NCBI GenBank assembly: GCA_026129385.1
Contig: JAHCIE010000091.1
Coordinates: 1-10,222 of the forward strand
From: Anaerolineae bacterium
GTDB taxonomy: Bacteria > Chloroflexota > Anaerolineae > Epilineales > JAHCIE01
Direction of reading: 5' to 3'
Length of the DNA: 10,222 nt
In this document: positions 1 to 6,042 of the stretch, piece after piece
Layout of the letters: each line of letters opens with the position of its first letter
Numbering within the stretch: position 1 is the first letter of the stretch
Position numbers and translations under genes: made by a program
The notes under the pieces: model-generated
The model's database searches: none
What the model saw: the letters and a program-made list of their open reading frames with translations, nothing else
Told to the model about the DNA's origin: nothing

Positions 1-2
1 CC

Positions 3-824
3 GACCTGGATTGGGGCGGCCAGCAGGTGTTCGTCCGACATGGTAAAGGCGGACGCCAACGTTACGCCATGGTCCCCGCCCCCACCTGGGCCGCCCTCAA
101 GGCTTACCTCGATACCGAGCGTCCGGAGCCCCCTACCGACAAAGACGCAGCCGACATCCCGCTGTTCGTCGTCCTCGGCGGGCCACGCCGTGGTCAGCCG
201 CTCACCGCGGCTGCTGTCCAGAGCCTGTTCCGCCGCCAGCGCCAGCGGGCCCAGACGCCCAACGTCACGCCGCATCGGCTCCGCCACACCTGTGGTACGC
301 ACTTGCACCAAGCCGGCATGGCTCTCGAGTTCCTCCAGGAGCAACTCGGCCACCGTCGGCTGGACTCCACCCGCCTCTACGTCCATCTGAGCAACGACCG
401 CCTGCGGGCGGCGTATCTAGCGGCCCAGGCGCAGTTCTACCAGCCGACCGAGGATCAGGAGGAGCCGCATGGGTCAGCTCCTAGCCACCAAACTGGCCGA
501 CCTGTCGGCAGCGGAGTGCGCCCTCCTCGCGGCCTACGAGGCCGCGTTACGGGAAACCGGGGTCAGCGACGAGAGGTTCCACTCGTCCGTCAAGCGCCGT
601 ATCACCCCACAGGCCGCCGGCGCTTTCCAACTGGGCAATCAACTGTGGCCGGCTCGGCGCTTTCTGAGCGAATGCGGCCTGGTCGGCTGGCAAGCCCTCC
701 CTCTCGACGACCAACTCGCCCTGCTCCTGCGCCAACGCCCCAAGGGCGTGGCCGCAGGGACGCGCGCCTTCGTCTTCTGGCTCGGCCTCACTCAGCGCCT
801 CCCCTTTCCCCCGGCCCTCCTTGA
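3..824 (+). CDS. Tyrosine recombinase, C-terminal part (5' end outside window)
   Basis: This frame is open from the first bases, so the true start lies left of the window; the GTG at 27 is only an internal valine codon. The visible part is the back half of a phage-integrase-type catalytic domain, which cuts and rejoins DNA through a tyrosine-DNA link. Seen: a GKGGRQR beta-hairpin lysine motif (about 42-62), the HRLRHT box (273-290), LGHRR (about 346-360) and the RLYVHL nucleophile box with the Tyr codon at 378-380. The first catalytic arginine must lie upstream. Recognisable family sequence stops near 450. The frame then runs on to a TGA ending at 824 as an Arg/Pro/Gly-rich tail that overlaps the next gene by 356 bases, and this tail looks like read-through of a shadow frame. 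A one-base shift would end the gene at the TAG at 482-484. Its place before a long second recombinase fits TnpA of a Tn554-like element; the family call is sure, the TnpA role is inferred. Confidence 0.8.
   Translation, partial: DLDWGGQQVFVRHGKGGRQRYAMVPAPTWAALKAYLDTERPEPPTDKDAADIPLFVVLGGPRRGQPLTAAAVQSLFRRQRQRAQTPNVTPHRLRHTCGTHLHQAGMALEFLQEQLGHRRLDSTRLYVHLSNDRLRAAYLAAQAQFYQPTEDQEEPHGSAPSHQTGRPVGSGVRPPRGLRGRVTGNRGQRREVPLVRQAPYHPTGRRRFPTGQSTVAGSALSERMRPGRLASPPSRRPTRPAPAPTPQGRGRRDARLRLLARPHSAPPLSPGPP
457..464 (+). promoter_or_regulatory. Ribosome binding site of the long recombinase
   Basis: AGGAGGAG lies four bases before the ATG at 469. It supports that start, and shows the second recombinase is initiated independently even though the frame of the first recombinase has not yet closed. 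Confidence 0.6.
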
Positions 825-2622
825 GGCGTTGGAAAGCTGTCCGCCCGGCTCCCTACGCTGGTTGGAACACGGCCGGCGCGCCTGGCCCGCGTTGCTGCAG
901 CGCTTGCGGGCCACGGCCCTGAAGCTCGGCTACCAGCCCTGCACGGCTGACAATGTCTGCTACGCCGTGACCCTGGCCGTCGCCTATCTCGGCAAACCAC
1001 CTGAGGCGCTCAGCGTCGACGAGATCGTCAGCCTCTCGGAGACCCTCCGTCAGCGTCGCATCGCCTTGCGGGCGGCGAAGGGGCTGCCCCCTGTCCTCGT
1101 CCCACACCAGCCCTTGCAGCCCTGGACGACCGGCACCGTCCTGTATCACGCGGGCCTGCTCTCCACTCCTCCCGGCCAGCACCTGATTGGCCGGCGGCCG
1201 GGCCTCGGCATCCACGAACGCCAACTTGGCTTCCTGCGGCAGGACTGGCCGGCTCTGTACGAGGTGGCCGAGCGCTACCTGGCGCGTCGTCAGACCCTGG
1301 TTCGCCTCTCGACGGTCAAACAGGACACGATCGGCTTAGGGAGCTTCCTCCGCTGGCTCACCCAGCACCATCCCGAGGTCACCGACTTACGTCAGCTAGA
1401 CCGCCGCCAGCACATCGAGCCCTATCTGCACTGGGTGTTGGCGGATGCGGGACCGGGCCGGGCTCGTGAGCACCCGCACTGGACGACGGCCACCTGCTAC
1501 CAACGCATTGACGCCCTCCAGCGCTGCTTCCGCCTCCTGAGCCTGTGGCAGTGGCCAGAAGCCCCCGCTCGACCGCTGTTGCTGCCGGGTGACTTACCCA
1601 GGTTGCCTGAGCCGTTGCCCAAAGCGTTCGACGACGTCCAGGCCGCGCGCATGCTGCATCTGGCGCGCACCTCATCCGACCCTCTGGAGCGGCTGATCAT
1701 TGAACTCTTGGCCAGTTGTGGCTTACGGGTTGGGGAAGCGCGCGACTTGAAGTTGTCAGATATCGTCAGCTTTGGGGGTCAGGGGCAAGCCGCTCAACCC
1801 TGGCTGCATGTCCCGTTGGGCAAGCTGGGCAATGACCGGTATGTCCCGATCGGCCCCGAACTCCAGGCCGCCCTCGATGCGTTCCTGGCAGCGGAGCGGT
1901 CCAGTCGGGAGTGGGACGGACTTCCCTCGCCACCCGACTGGACGGCGTACGTGTTAGCGCGCAAGGGGCGGCGGCCATCCAAGGTCTACTGCAACCAGGT
2001 GGTGCAGCGGATCGCGGAACGGGCCGGGGTGGCGGATGCCCACGCGCATCGCTGGCGCCACACCTTCGCCACGCAAGCGATCAATCGCGGGATGGACCTG
2101 GCGTCGATTGCCACGTTGCTAGGGCACAAAGGGCTGGAGATGACGATGGTCTACGCGCGCATCGCCAACCCGAAACTGCGCCAGGAGTTCGAGCGGGTCT
2201 CTCACCAAGTGCAGGCCTTCTACAGTAGCGTCGGCAGCGAGATCTTGGAGGCCGAGGCGACTGTTGTCCTGCCGTCTGGCGTATTGGGGCCAGCTATGGT
2301 GGCAACACGACGGGAGATGGAGTGGCGGCGGTTAGGCAACGGCTGGTGTACGCGCCGCGCCTATTTGGACTGCCGCTATGAGTTGGTGTGTGAGCGGTGC
2401 ATCCACTTCAACACCGATCATCTGTTCCTACCGGTGTTGGAGATGCAGCATGCCGACGCCATTCGCAAGGGCCAGCAAGCGCGGATGGAGATGTTCGGGA
2501 AGCTGATCGCCGACCTGAAGCGGTCCGAGGCCGAGGTGGTGCCTCTTCCTCTCGTGGAGGGCTCGCGCGAGGCCGACTTCTCGAATCCAACGCAGCCCAC
2601 GGAAGAAGGAGGCCAGAGGTGA
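469..2622 (+). CDS. Long tyrosine recombinase with cysteine-rich tail, Tn554 TnpB-like
   Basis: This 717-residue site-specific recombinase is complete. Residues 1 to about 260 form a long N-terminal region I do not recognise. About 270-370 looks like the helical SAM-like core-binding domain, and about 390-575 is the catalytic domain. Catalytic residues are all visible: Arg420 in CGLRVGEAR, Lys452 in GKLGNDR, His527 and Arg530 in HRWRHT, His553 in LGHKG, and nucleophile Tyr562 in MVYARI. After the catalytic domain comes a tail with Cys627, Cys635, Cys641, Cys644 and His646 (CX7CX5CX2CXH), followed by a probable helical stretch. From memory, a cysteine cluster after a 'LGNG' motif is characteristic of Tn554 TnpB and its relatives, and the length fits that family better than XerC/D (about 300 residues). 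The ATG has a close ribosome site. The stop overlaps the GTG of the next frame. A Tn554 element would carry tnpC next; none is present here. Recombinase call very sure, TnpB-like subtype moderately so. Confidence 0.88.
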   Translation: MGQLLATKLADLSAAECALLAAYEAALRETGVSDERFHSSVKRRITPQAAGAFQLGNQLWPARRFLSECGLVGWQALPLDDQLALLLRQRPKGVAAGTRAFVFWLGLTQRLPFPPALLEALESCPPGSLRWLEHGRRAWPALLQRLRATALKLGYQPCTADNVCYAVTLAVAYLGKPPEALSVDEIVSLSETLRQRRIALRAAKGLPPVLVPHQPLQPWTTGTVLYHAGLLSTPPGQHLIGRRPGLGIHERQLGFLRQDWPALYEVAERYLARRQTLVRLSTVKQDTIGLGSFLRWLTQHHPEVTDLRQLDRRQHIEPYLHWVLADAGPGRAREHPHWTTATCYQRIDALQRCFRLLSLWQWPEAPARPLLLPGDLPRLPEPLPKAFDDVQAARMLHLARTSSDPLERLIIELLASCGLRVGEARDLKLSDIVSFGGQGQAAQPWLHVPLGKLGNDRYVPIGPELQAALDAFLAAERSSREWDGLPSPPDWTAYVLARKGRRPSKVYCNQVVQRIAERAGVADAHAHRWRHTFATQAINRGMDLASIATLLGHKGLEMTMVYARIANPKLRQEFERVSHQVQAFYSSVGSEILEAEATVVLPSGVLGPAMVATRREMEWRRLGNGWCTRRAYLDCRYELVCERCIHFNTDHLFLPVLEMQHADAIRKGQQARMEMFGKLIADLKRSEAEVVPLPLVEGSREADFSNPTQPTEEGGQR
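2606..2612 (+). promoter_or_regulatory. Ribosome binding site at recombinase / NlpC-remnant overlap
   Basis: AAGGAGG lies inside the end of the long recombinase gene, six bases before the GTG at 2619. The GTGA overlap with the recombinase stop means the short frame behind it is probably translated. This may originally have been the start signal of a third gene of the element. Confidence 0.55.
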
Positions 2623-2801
2623 CAACAGAATTTGCCTCGACCTACCCGTCGAGCGAGGTCATTACCCACGTCGGCATCTACATTGGCCACGGCCAGATGA
2701 TCAACGCGCCGACGACCGGCGACGTCGTGCGCGTCATGCCCATCTTCAGCGATCCCTACTGGAACGCCCACTACGCGGGCGCAGGCCGCGTCGGACGCTA
2801 A
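2619..2801 (+). pseudogene. NlpC/P60 peptidoglycan hydrolase remnant (C-terminal half only)
   Basis: The 60-residue product matches, by eye, the back half of an NlpC/P60 (C40) cell-wall peptidase: THVGIYIGHGQMINAP, then a GDVVRV strand and an ending with aromatic residues. His17 is in the position of the catalytic histidine and Asn29 in that of the third polar residue. The Asp-Cys-Ser-Gly nucleophile region, normally some 50 or more residues upstream, is absent, so no peptidase activity is expected. Family resemblance begins near codon 13 (about 2655); the first dozen codons have no NlpC character and may derive from the adjacent element. In T4SS loci such enzymes open the cell wall for the transfer channel, which explains the position just before the pilin. 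The GTG start and ribosome site are good, so a short chimeric protein may be made. Alternatively the GTG is coincidental and this is silent debris. Confidence 0.7.
2636..2653. repeat. Perfect 6-base inverted repeat with 6-base spacer at the element junction
   Basis: CTCGAC (2636-2641) and GTCGAG (2648-2653) are exact reverse complements around the spacer CTACCC. The site sits where recombinase-linked sequence gives way to the NlpC/P60 remnant. The geometry is like a small tyrosine-recombinase crossover site, but short arms like this occur by chance in GC-rich DNA. No T-run follows, so it is not an intrinsic terminator. Confidence 0.35.
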
Positions 2802-2830
2802 CCTGAATCGACCTCATCACGAAGTCACCC

Positions 2831-2838
2831 AGGAGGTG
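2831..2838 (+). promoter_or_regulatory. Ribosome binding site of the pilin gene
   Basis: AGGAGGTG, a near-perfect match to the 16S anti-Shine-Dalgarno, stands four bases before the GTG at 2843. It fixes this GTG as the start and suggests high translation, as expected for a pilin subunit. The 41 bases between the NlpC remnant and this gene (2802-2842) show no promoter that I can recognise. Confidence 0.7.
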
Positions 2839-2842
2839 AACT

Positions 2843-3076
2843 GTGGAAGCCATCAACGGTCTCTTCAACAATCTGCTGAACATCGGCACCGGCGTCGCCG
2901 TCACCGTGGCCGCGTTCTTCTTGCTCTGGGGCGCCTTCGTCTACATGAGCGCGGCGGGCAGCCCGCATCAGATGGAGCGCGGCAAGACAGCCATGATCAA
3001 CTCGCTGTTCGGCCTGGCCATCGCCCTGTCGGCGCGCACCATCGCGGCCATGATTCAGTCGGCGCTGGGCCGCTAA
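2843..3076 (+). CDS. TrbC/VirB2-like conjugative pilin subunit
   Basis: This 77-residue protein has two strongly hydrophobic helices, about residues 14-35 and 50-74, joined by a short polar loop with the GSPHQMERGKTAMIN type of motif. That pattern is seen in VirB2/TrbC family pilins, where the loop is cytoplasmic. VirB2 proteins sit in the membrane and polymerise into the pilus or channel lining of a T4SS. There is no long N-terminal signal peptide, only about 13 residues before the first helix, so if processed the leader would be very short. The GTG start is fixed by a near-consensus ribosome site. The gene is followed after 10 bases by the prgI-like gene, the usual VirB2-VirB3-VirB4 order. 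It could alternatively be called an uncharacterised two-helix protein, but the context makes pilin by far the best call. Confidence 0.8.
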   Translation: MEAINGLFNNLLNIGTGVAVTVAAFFLLWGAFVYMSAAGSPHQMERGKTAMINSLFGLAIALSARTIAAMIQSALGR

Positions 3077-3081
3077 GGAGG
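3075..3081 (+). promoter_or_regulatory. Ribosome binding site of prgI, deciding between GTG 3084 and ATG 3087
   Basis: AAGGAGG overlaps the pilin stop codon. It is five bases from the ATG at 3087 but only two from the GTG at 3084. The ATG is therefore the better start. Confidence 0.6.
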
Positions 3082-3086
3082 CAGTG

Positions 3087-3467
3087 ATGTCCAACGCGCG
3101 ACACGAGATACCGACTCACCTGAACGTCGAGGACAAGGCCTTCTACGGCCTGTCGGTGCGCCAGGTCATGTATCTGTCGGTGGGCGTCTCGGGCGCCTAC
3201 AGCCTCTGGAACGGCTGGCCGCACCTGGCCGTCGCCCTCAAGCTGGCGGTGATCGCGGCCTGCCTGCTCGTCGCCCTCATCCTGGCCCTGGTGCGGCCCT
3301 ATGGGCGCGGACTGGAGGAGTGGCTGTTTGTCGGCCTCCGCTACCTGGCCCTGCCCAAGACGTGTGTCTGGCGCGTCCGCGACCCTGACCGACACCCGGA
3401 TCCCCTCGGCGGCGAGCGCTGGGAGGAGCTGACCCTGGACCTGACCTGGAAGGAGGGCGACGCATGA
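3087..3467 (+). CDS. prgI: PrgI family (VirB3-like) inner-membrane T4SS protein
   Basis: The 126-residue product opens with the hallmark IPTHLNVEDKAFYGLSVRQ (residues 8-26), the conserved front of the PrgI family found in Gram-positive-type conjugation systems. Two membrane helices follow, at about residues 26-41 and 48-69, in a VirB3-like hairpin. A cytoplasmic tail comes next, containing a 'LRYL' stretch and an acidic end. PrgI/VirB3 anchors the VirB4 ATPase at the membrane, and here it sits directly before the VirB4 genes. ATG 3087 is preferred to GTG 3084 because of ribosome-site spacing. Its stop overlaps the next start as ATGA at 3464-3467, a sign of translational coupling. Length is normal for the family. 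Family assignment is sure; its interaction with the two VirB4 pieces is inferred. Confidence 0.88.
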   Translation: MSNARHEIPTHLNVEDKAFYGLSVRQVMYLSVGVSGAYSLWNGWPHLAVALKLAVIAACLLVALILALVRPYGRGLEEWLFVGLRYLALPKTCVWRVRDPDRHPDPLGGERWEELTLDLTWKEGDA

Positions 3468-4132
3468 GGCGCTTTGGCTCTGTCCAAGCGATTCACGTCA
3501 ACGTGGTCGCCATCGAGGAGGGGGTGGTCCACCTGGCCGGGGGGCAGTACCGCGCCGTCGTGGAAGTCGGCAGTGTGAACTTCGGCCTGGCCGGGGACAC
3601 CGAGCGCGAGGCTATCGTGGCCAGTTACGCGGCCTTCCTCAACAGCCTGACCTTCCCGGTTCAGATGCTGGTGCGCGCGCTGCCCGTCGACCTGGAGACG
3701 TACCTCGCCGAGATGGAGCGCCAGGCGCAGCAGACCCTCACGCCGCGCCTCGCCGACCTGGCCCGCGACCACGCCGCCTTCGTCCGCCGCCTGGCGCGGC
3801 ACCGTACCTTGCTCGAACGCCGCTTCTATCTGGTAATCCCGGCCCAGGGTGAGGTGACCGAGCGGCGGTCGCGCTGGCCCCTCAGCCGCGGCTCGGCGCG
3901 CCTCGACCGTGACACCGCCCGCCGCCAGCTGACCTTCCGTTGCGAGGAGGTGGCGCGGCAGCTGGGCCGCTGTGGCCTGACGGTGCATCGCCTGGGCGAC
4001 ACTGAGCTGGCCCATCTCTACTACGCCTGCTGGTCGCCCGAGTTGGCACGCGTCCAGCGCCTGCGCCGCCGCCTCACGGAGTACACCGCCCTGGTCGTCC
4101 AGGGCATGACGACCGACGGAAGGAGGCAATGA
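3464..4132 (+). CDS. TraC-like / VirB4 N-terminal-domain protein
   Basis: This 222-residue protein has no nucleotide-binding motif. It resembles the N-terminal domain of Gram-positive-type VirB4 proteins. The region at residues 36-81 carries a GSVNF strand, an EREAIVASYAAFLNSL helix, then FPVQMLVRALPVDLETYL. The strand LLERRFYLVIP at 116-126 is the next recognisable piece. In VirB4 this domain contacts the membrane subunits (VirB3/PrgI). Here it is a separate gene between prgI and the ATPase, overlapping both by four bases (ATGA at each end), so the partners are probably made in matched amounts and act as one complex. AAGGAGG at 3450-3456 lies seven bases before the ATG. Family call rests on motif memory and position, not on a search. 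Confidence 0.72.
   Translation: MRRFGSVQAIHVNVVAIEEGVVHLAGGQYRAVVEVGSVNFGLAGDTEREAIVASYAAFLNSLTFPVQMLVRALPVDLETYLAEMERQAQQTLTPRLADLARDHAAFVRRLARHRTLLERRFYLVIPAQGEVTERRSRWPLSRGSARLDRDTARRQLTFRCEEVARQLGRCGLTVHRLGDTELAHLYYACWSPELARVQRLRRRLTEYTALVVQGMTTDGRRQ
4120..4126 (+). promoter_or_regulatory. Ribosome binding site of virB4
   Basis: AAGGAGG precedes a double start, ATGATG at 4129-4134. Spacing is two bases to the first ATG and five to the second. The second may be the real one, but the difference is a single methionine. Confidence 0.55.
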
Positions 4133-6042
4133 TGTCCTGGCCCTGGTCACGCCGTCGGCGCTTGCCGACGCGCCCACGTCTCACGCCCGACGAGGAGCGC
4201 TTCGCTCTGGGGCAACGCTGCCTGGCCGACCTCATCGCGCCCGCCTCCCTGGAGATCGCGCGGTCCCACGTCCGTCTCGATACCCAGTACGTGCGCACCG
4301 TGGCGGTGGTGGGCTACCCGCGCAGTGTCAGCCCCGGCTGGCTCGCGCCCCTCATCGACTTCGAGGAGCCGCTGGAGATCAGCCTGCACCTCTACCCGCT
4401 GGAGACGGGCCAGATGGTGACGGCCCTCAGCCACAAGATGGTCCAGCTCCACTCCTCGCGCCTCCTGGCGGCGCGAGGCGGGCGGCTGGCCGACCCGGAG
4501 CGCGAGGTGGCCTACGAGGACGCCGAGCGGCTGCGCGACGCCCTGCAGCGCGGCGAGGAAAAGGTCTTCTCCGTCAGCCTCTACATCCTGCTGCGCGCCA
4601 ACTCCCGGACGGCGCTGGACCACCTGACCCGCCGTGTCGAGATCACCCTGGACGGCATGCTCGCCCACTCACGGGTAGCGGTCCTGGAGCAGGACAGCGG
4701 CTTCCGTGCCTGTCTGCCCGAGGGCCAGGACGCCCTGCGCGTCTTCCGCAACCTCGACACCGGCTCGCTGGCCACCATGTTCCCCTTCTCTTCGAGCACG
4801 CTGACCATGGAGCGGGGCGTCCTGTATGGCATCGCCCGCCACAACCACTCGCCGGTCATCGTCGACCCCTTCGACGACAGCCTGGAGAACGCCAACGCGG
4901 TCATCTTCGCCAAGTCGGGGGCGGGCAAGAGCTACTTCACCAAGCTCATGGCGCTGCGCAACCTGCTGCTGGGCGTCGAGTTCCTGGTCATCGACCCCGA
5001 AGACGAGTATCGCAGCCTCTGCCAGGCCGTGGGCGGCCAATACATTCGCTTGGCCAGTTCCTCCGGCCAGCACCTCAACCCCTTCGATCTGCCGCCCGCC
5101 ACGGACGACGAGGACGAACGCGACCCGCTGGCCGAGCACGTGGCGGCCCTCCTAGGGCTGCTGGAGATCATGCTGGCCGAGCGCGGCGCGGCACTCAGCG
5201 TCCAGGAGCGGGCCATCCTCGACCGTGCCCTGTACCAGACCTACGCCAGCGCGGGCATCACCGACGATCCGGCGACGCACAGCCGGCCGGCCCCGCTGCT
5301 GCGCGACCTGCACGCCACCCTCAGCGCCATTGGAACCGACACGGCGACCAGCCTGGCGACGCGCCTGCGCCGCTACGTGGACGGCTCGCTGGCCGGGCTG
5401 TTCTCCGGACCCACTAACGTCGCCCTCGACCGACGCCTCGTGGTGTTCAACGTCCAGGCCCTGGAACCCGAGCTGCGGCCCCTCGGCATCCACCTCATCA
5501 CCACCTTCGTCTGGAACCTCGTGCGCCGCGAACGCCGGCCGCGGCTGCTCATCATCGACGAGGCGTGGACGCTGATGCAGTACCCGGAAGGCGGCGCGTT
5601 CCTGGCGAGCATGGCGCGCCGCGCCCGCAAGTACTACCTAGGGCTGGTCACCATCACCCAGGACGTGGCCGACTTCCTCGGCTCCGAGCATGGCCGCACG
5701 GCTCTGACCAACGCAGCCATCAAGCTGCTCATGAAGCAGGACAGCACCACCATCCAGCCCGTCGTGACGGCCTTCCAACTGTCCCAGGAGGAGCGCCAGT
5801 TCCTGCTGGCGGCGGGCAAGGGCGAGGGCCTCTTCTTCGCCCGCGGCAGCCACGTGGCGCTCACCGTCGAGGCCAGTCCCCTCGAGCATCGGCTGGCGAC
5901 GACGGCCCCGCGCGAGCTGGCGGCGCAGACAGACCGCGGCGCGGGCATCCCCCGCCTGGGGAACGGCGCCAGCATCGAAGACCCTCCCGTTCCCCGCCGG
6001 CGGCGTCCCCGAGGGCGTGGGATAGAAGGCGAGGCGCTATGA
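4129..6042 (+). CDS. virB4: VirB4-type conjugation ATPase
   Basis: The 637-residue product is the ATPase that powers pilus assembly and DNA transfer in T4SS. Residues 1 to about 240 form the VirB4 N-terminal part, and the RecA-like motor follows. Walker A is AKSGAGKS at residues 261-268. The stretch VIDPEDEYRSL follows about 30 residues later and is typical of VirB4. Walker B is LLIIDEAW with Asp477 and Glu478, and the TQD sensor-like motif is at 510-512. All ATPase residues look intact. The last 40 or so residues are poorly conserved in appearance and end in a basic run (PRRRRPRGRGIEGEAL). The gene overlaps its N-terminal partner by ATGA and the primase by ATGA, giving a coupled chain. ATG 4132 is an equally good start by ribosome spacing. 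Length and motifs fit the Gram-positive VirB4 lineage; function is secure by family, partners by context. Confidence 0.92.
   Translation: MMSWPWSRRRRLPTRPRLTPDEERFALGQRCLADLIAPASLEIARSHVRLDTQYVRTVAVVGYPRSVSPGWLAPLIDFEEPLEISLHLYPLETGQMVTALSHKMVQLHSSRLLAARGGRLADPEREVAYEDAERLRDALQRGEEKVFSVSLYILLRANSRTALDHLTRRVEITLDGMLAHSRVAVLEQDSGFRACLPEGQDALRVFRNLDTGSLATMFPFSSSTLTMERGVLYGIARHNHSPVIVDPFDDSLENANAVIFAKSGAGKSYFTKLMALRNLLLGVEFLVIDPEDEYRSLCQAVGGQYIRLASSSGQHLNPFDLPPATDDEDERDPLAEHVAALLGLLEIMLAERGAALSVQERAILDRALYQTYASAGITDDPATHSRPAPLLRDLHATLSAIGTDTATSLATRLRRYVDGSLAGLFSGPTNVALDRRLVVFNVQALEPELRPLGIHLITTFVWNLVRRERRPRLLIIDEAWTLMQYPEGGAFLASMARRARKYYLGLVTITQDVADFLGSEHGRTALTNAAIKLLMKQDSTTIQPVVTAFQLSQEERQFLLAAGKGEGLFFARGSHVALTVEASPLEHRLATTAPRELAAQTDRGAGIPRLGNGASIEDPPVPRRRRPRGRGIEGEAL

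Larger units (their letters stand above)
1..2655 (+). mobile_element. Partial recombinase-array element (Tn554-like), right end near 2620-2660
   Basis: Two adjacent same-strand tyrosine recombinases, the second very long with a cysteine tail, match the layout of Tn554-like transposons and recombinase arrays. The left part is outside the window. The right boundary is inferred from the switch to NlpC/P60-like coding sequence at about 2655. No terminal repeat or target duplication can be confirmed from one end, so the boundary is approximate. Confidence 0.5.

Noticed and set aside
2397..2618. Upstream extension of the NlpC-remnant frame inside the long recombinase
   Set aside because: It is the out-of-frame shadow of the recombinase cysteine tail; the GTG at 2619 has a proper ribosome site.
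2636..2653. Inverted repeat as an intrinsic transcription terminator
   Set aside because: The stem is only six pairs and no T-rich run follows.
2632..2664. Possible promoter (TTGCCT ... TCATTA) ahead of the transfer operon
   Set aside because: The spacer would be 21 bases and the -10 match is poor, so it is not supported.
3341..4177. 278-residue open frame on the - strand
   Set aside because: It lies opposite prgI, the VirB4 N-domain gene and the start of virB4, which have family motifs and ribosome sites. Its product has no recognisable motif and the skewed composition of a GC-rich shadow frame.
5565..6038. Upstream extension of the primase frame inside virB4
   Set aside because: The translated extension is Pro/Arg/Gly/His-rich without domain character, and virB4 is clearly coding here. 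The ATG at 6039 gives a normal start before the zinc finger.
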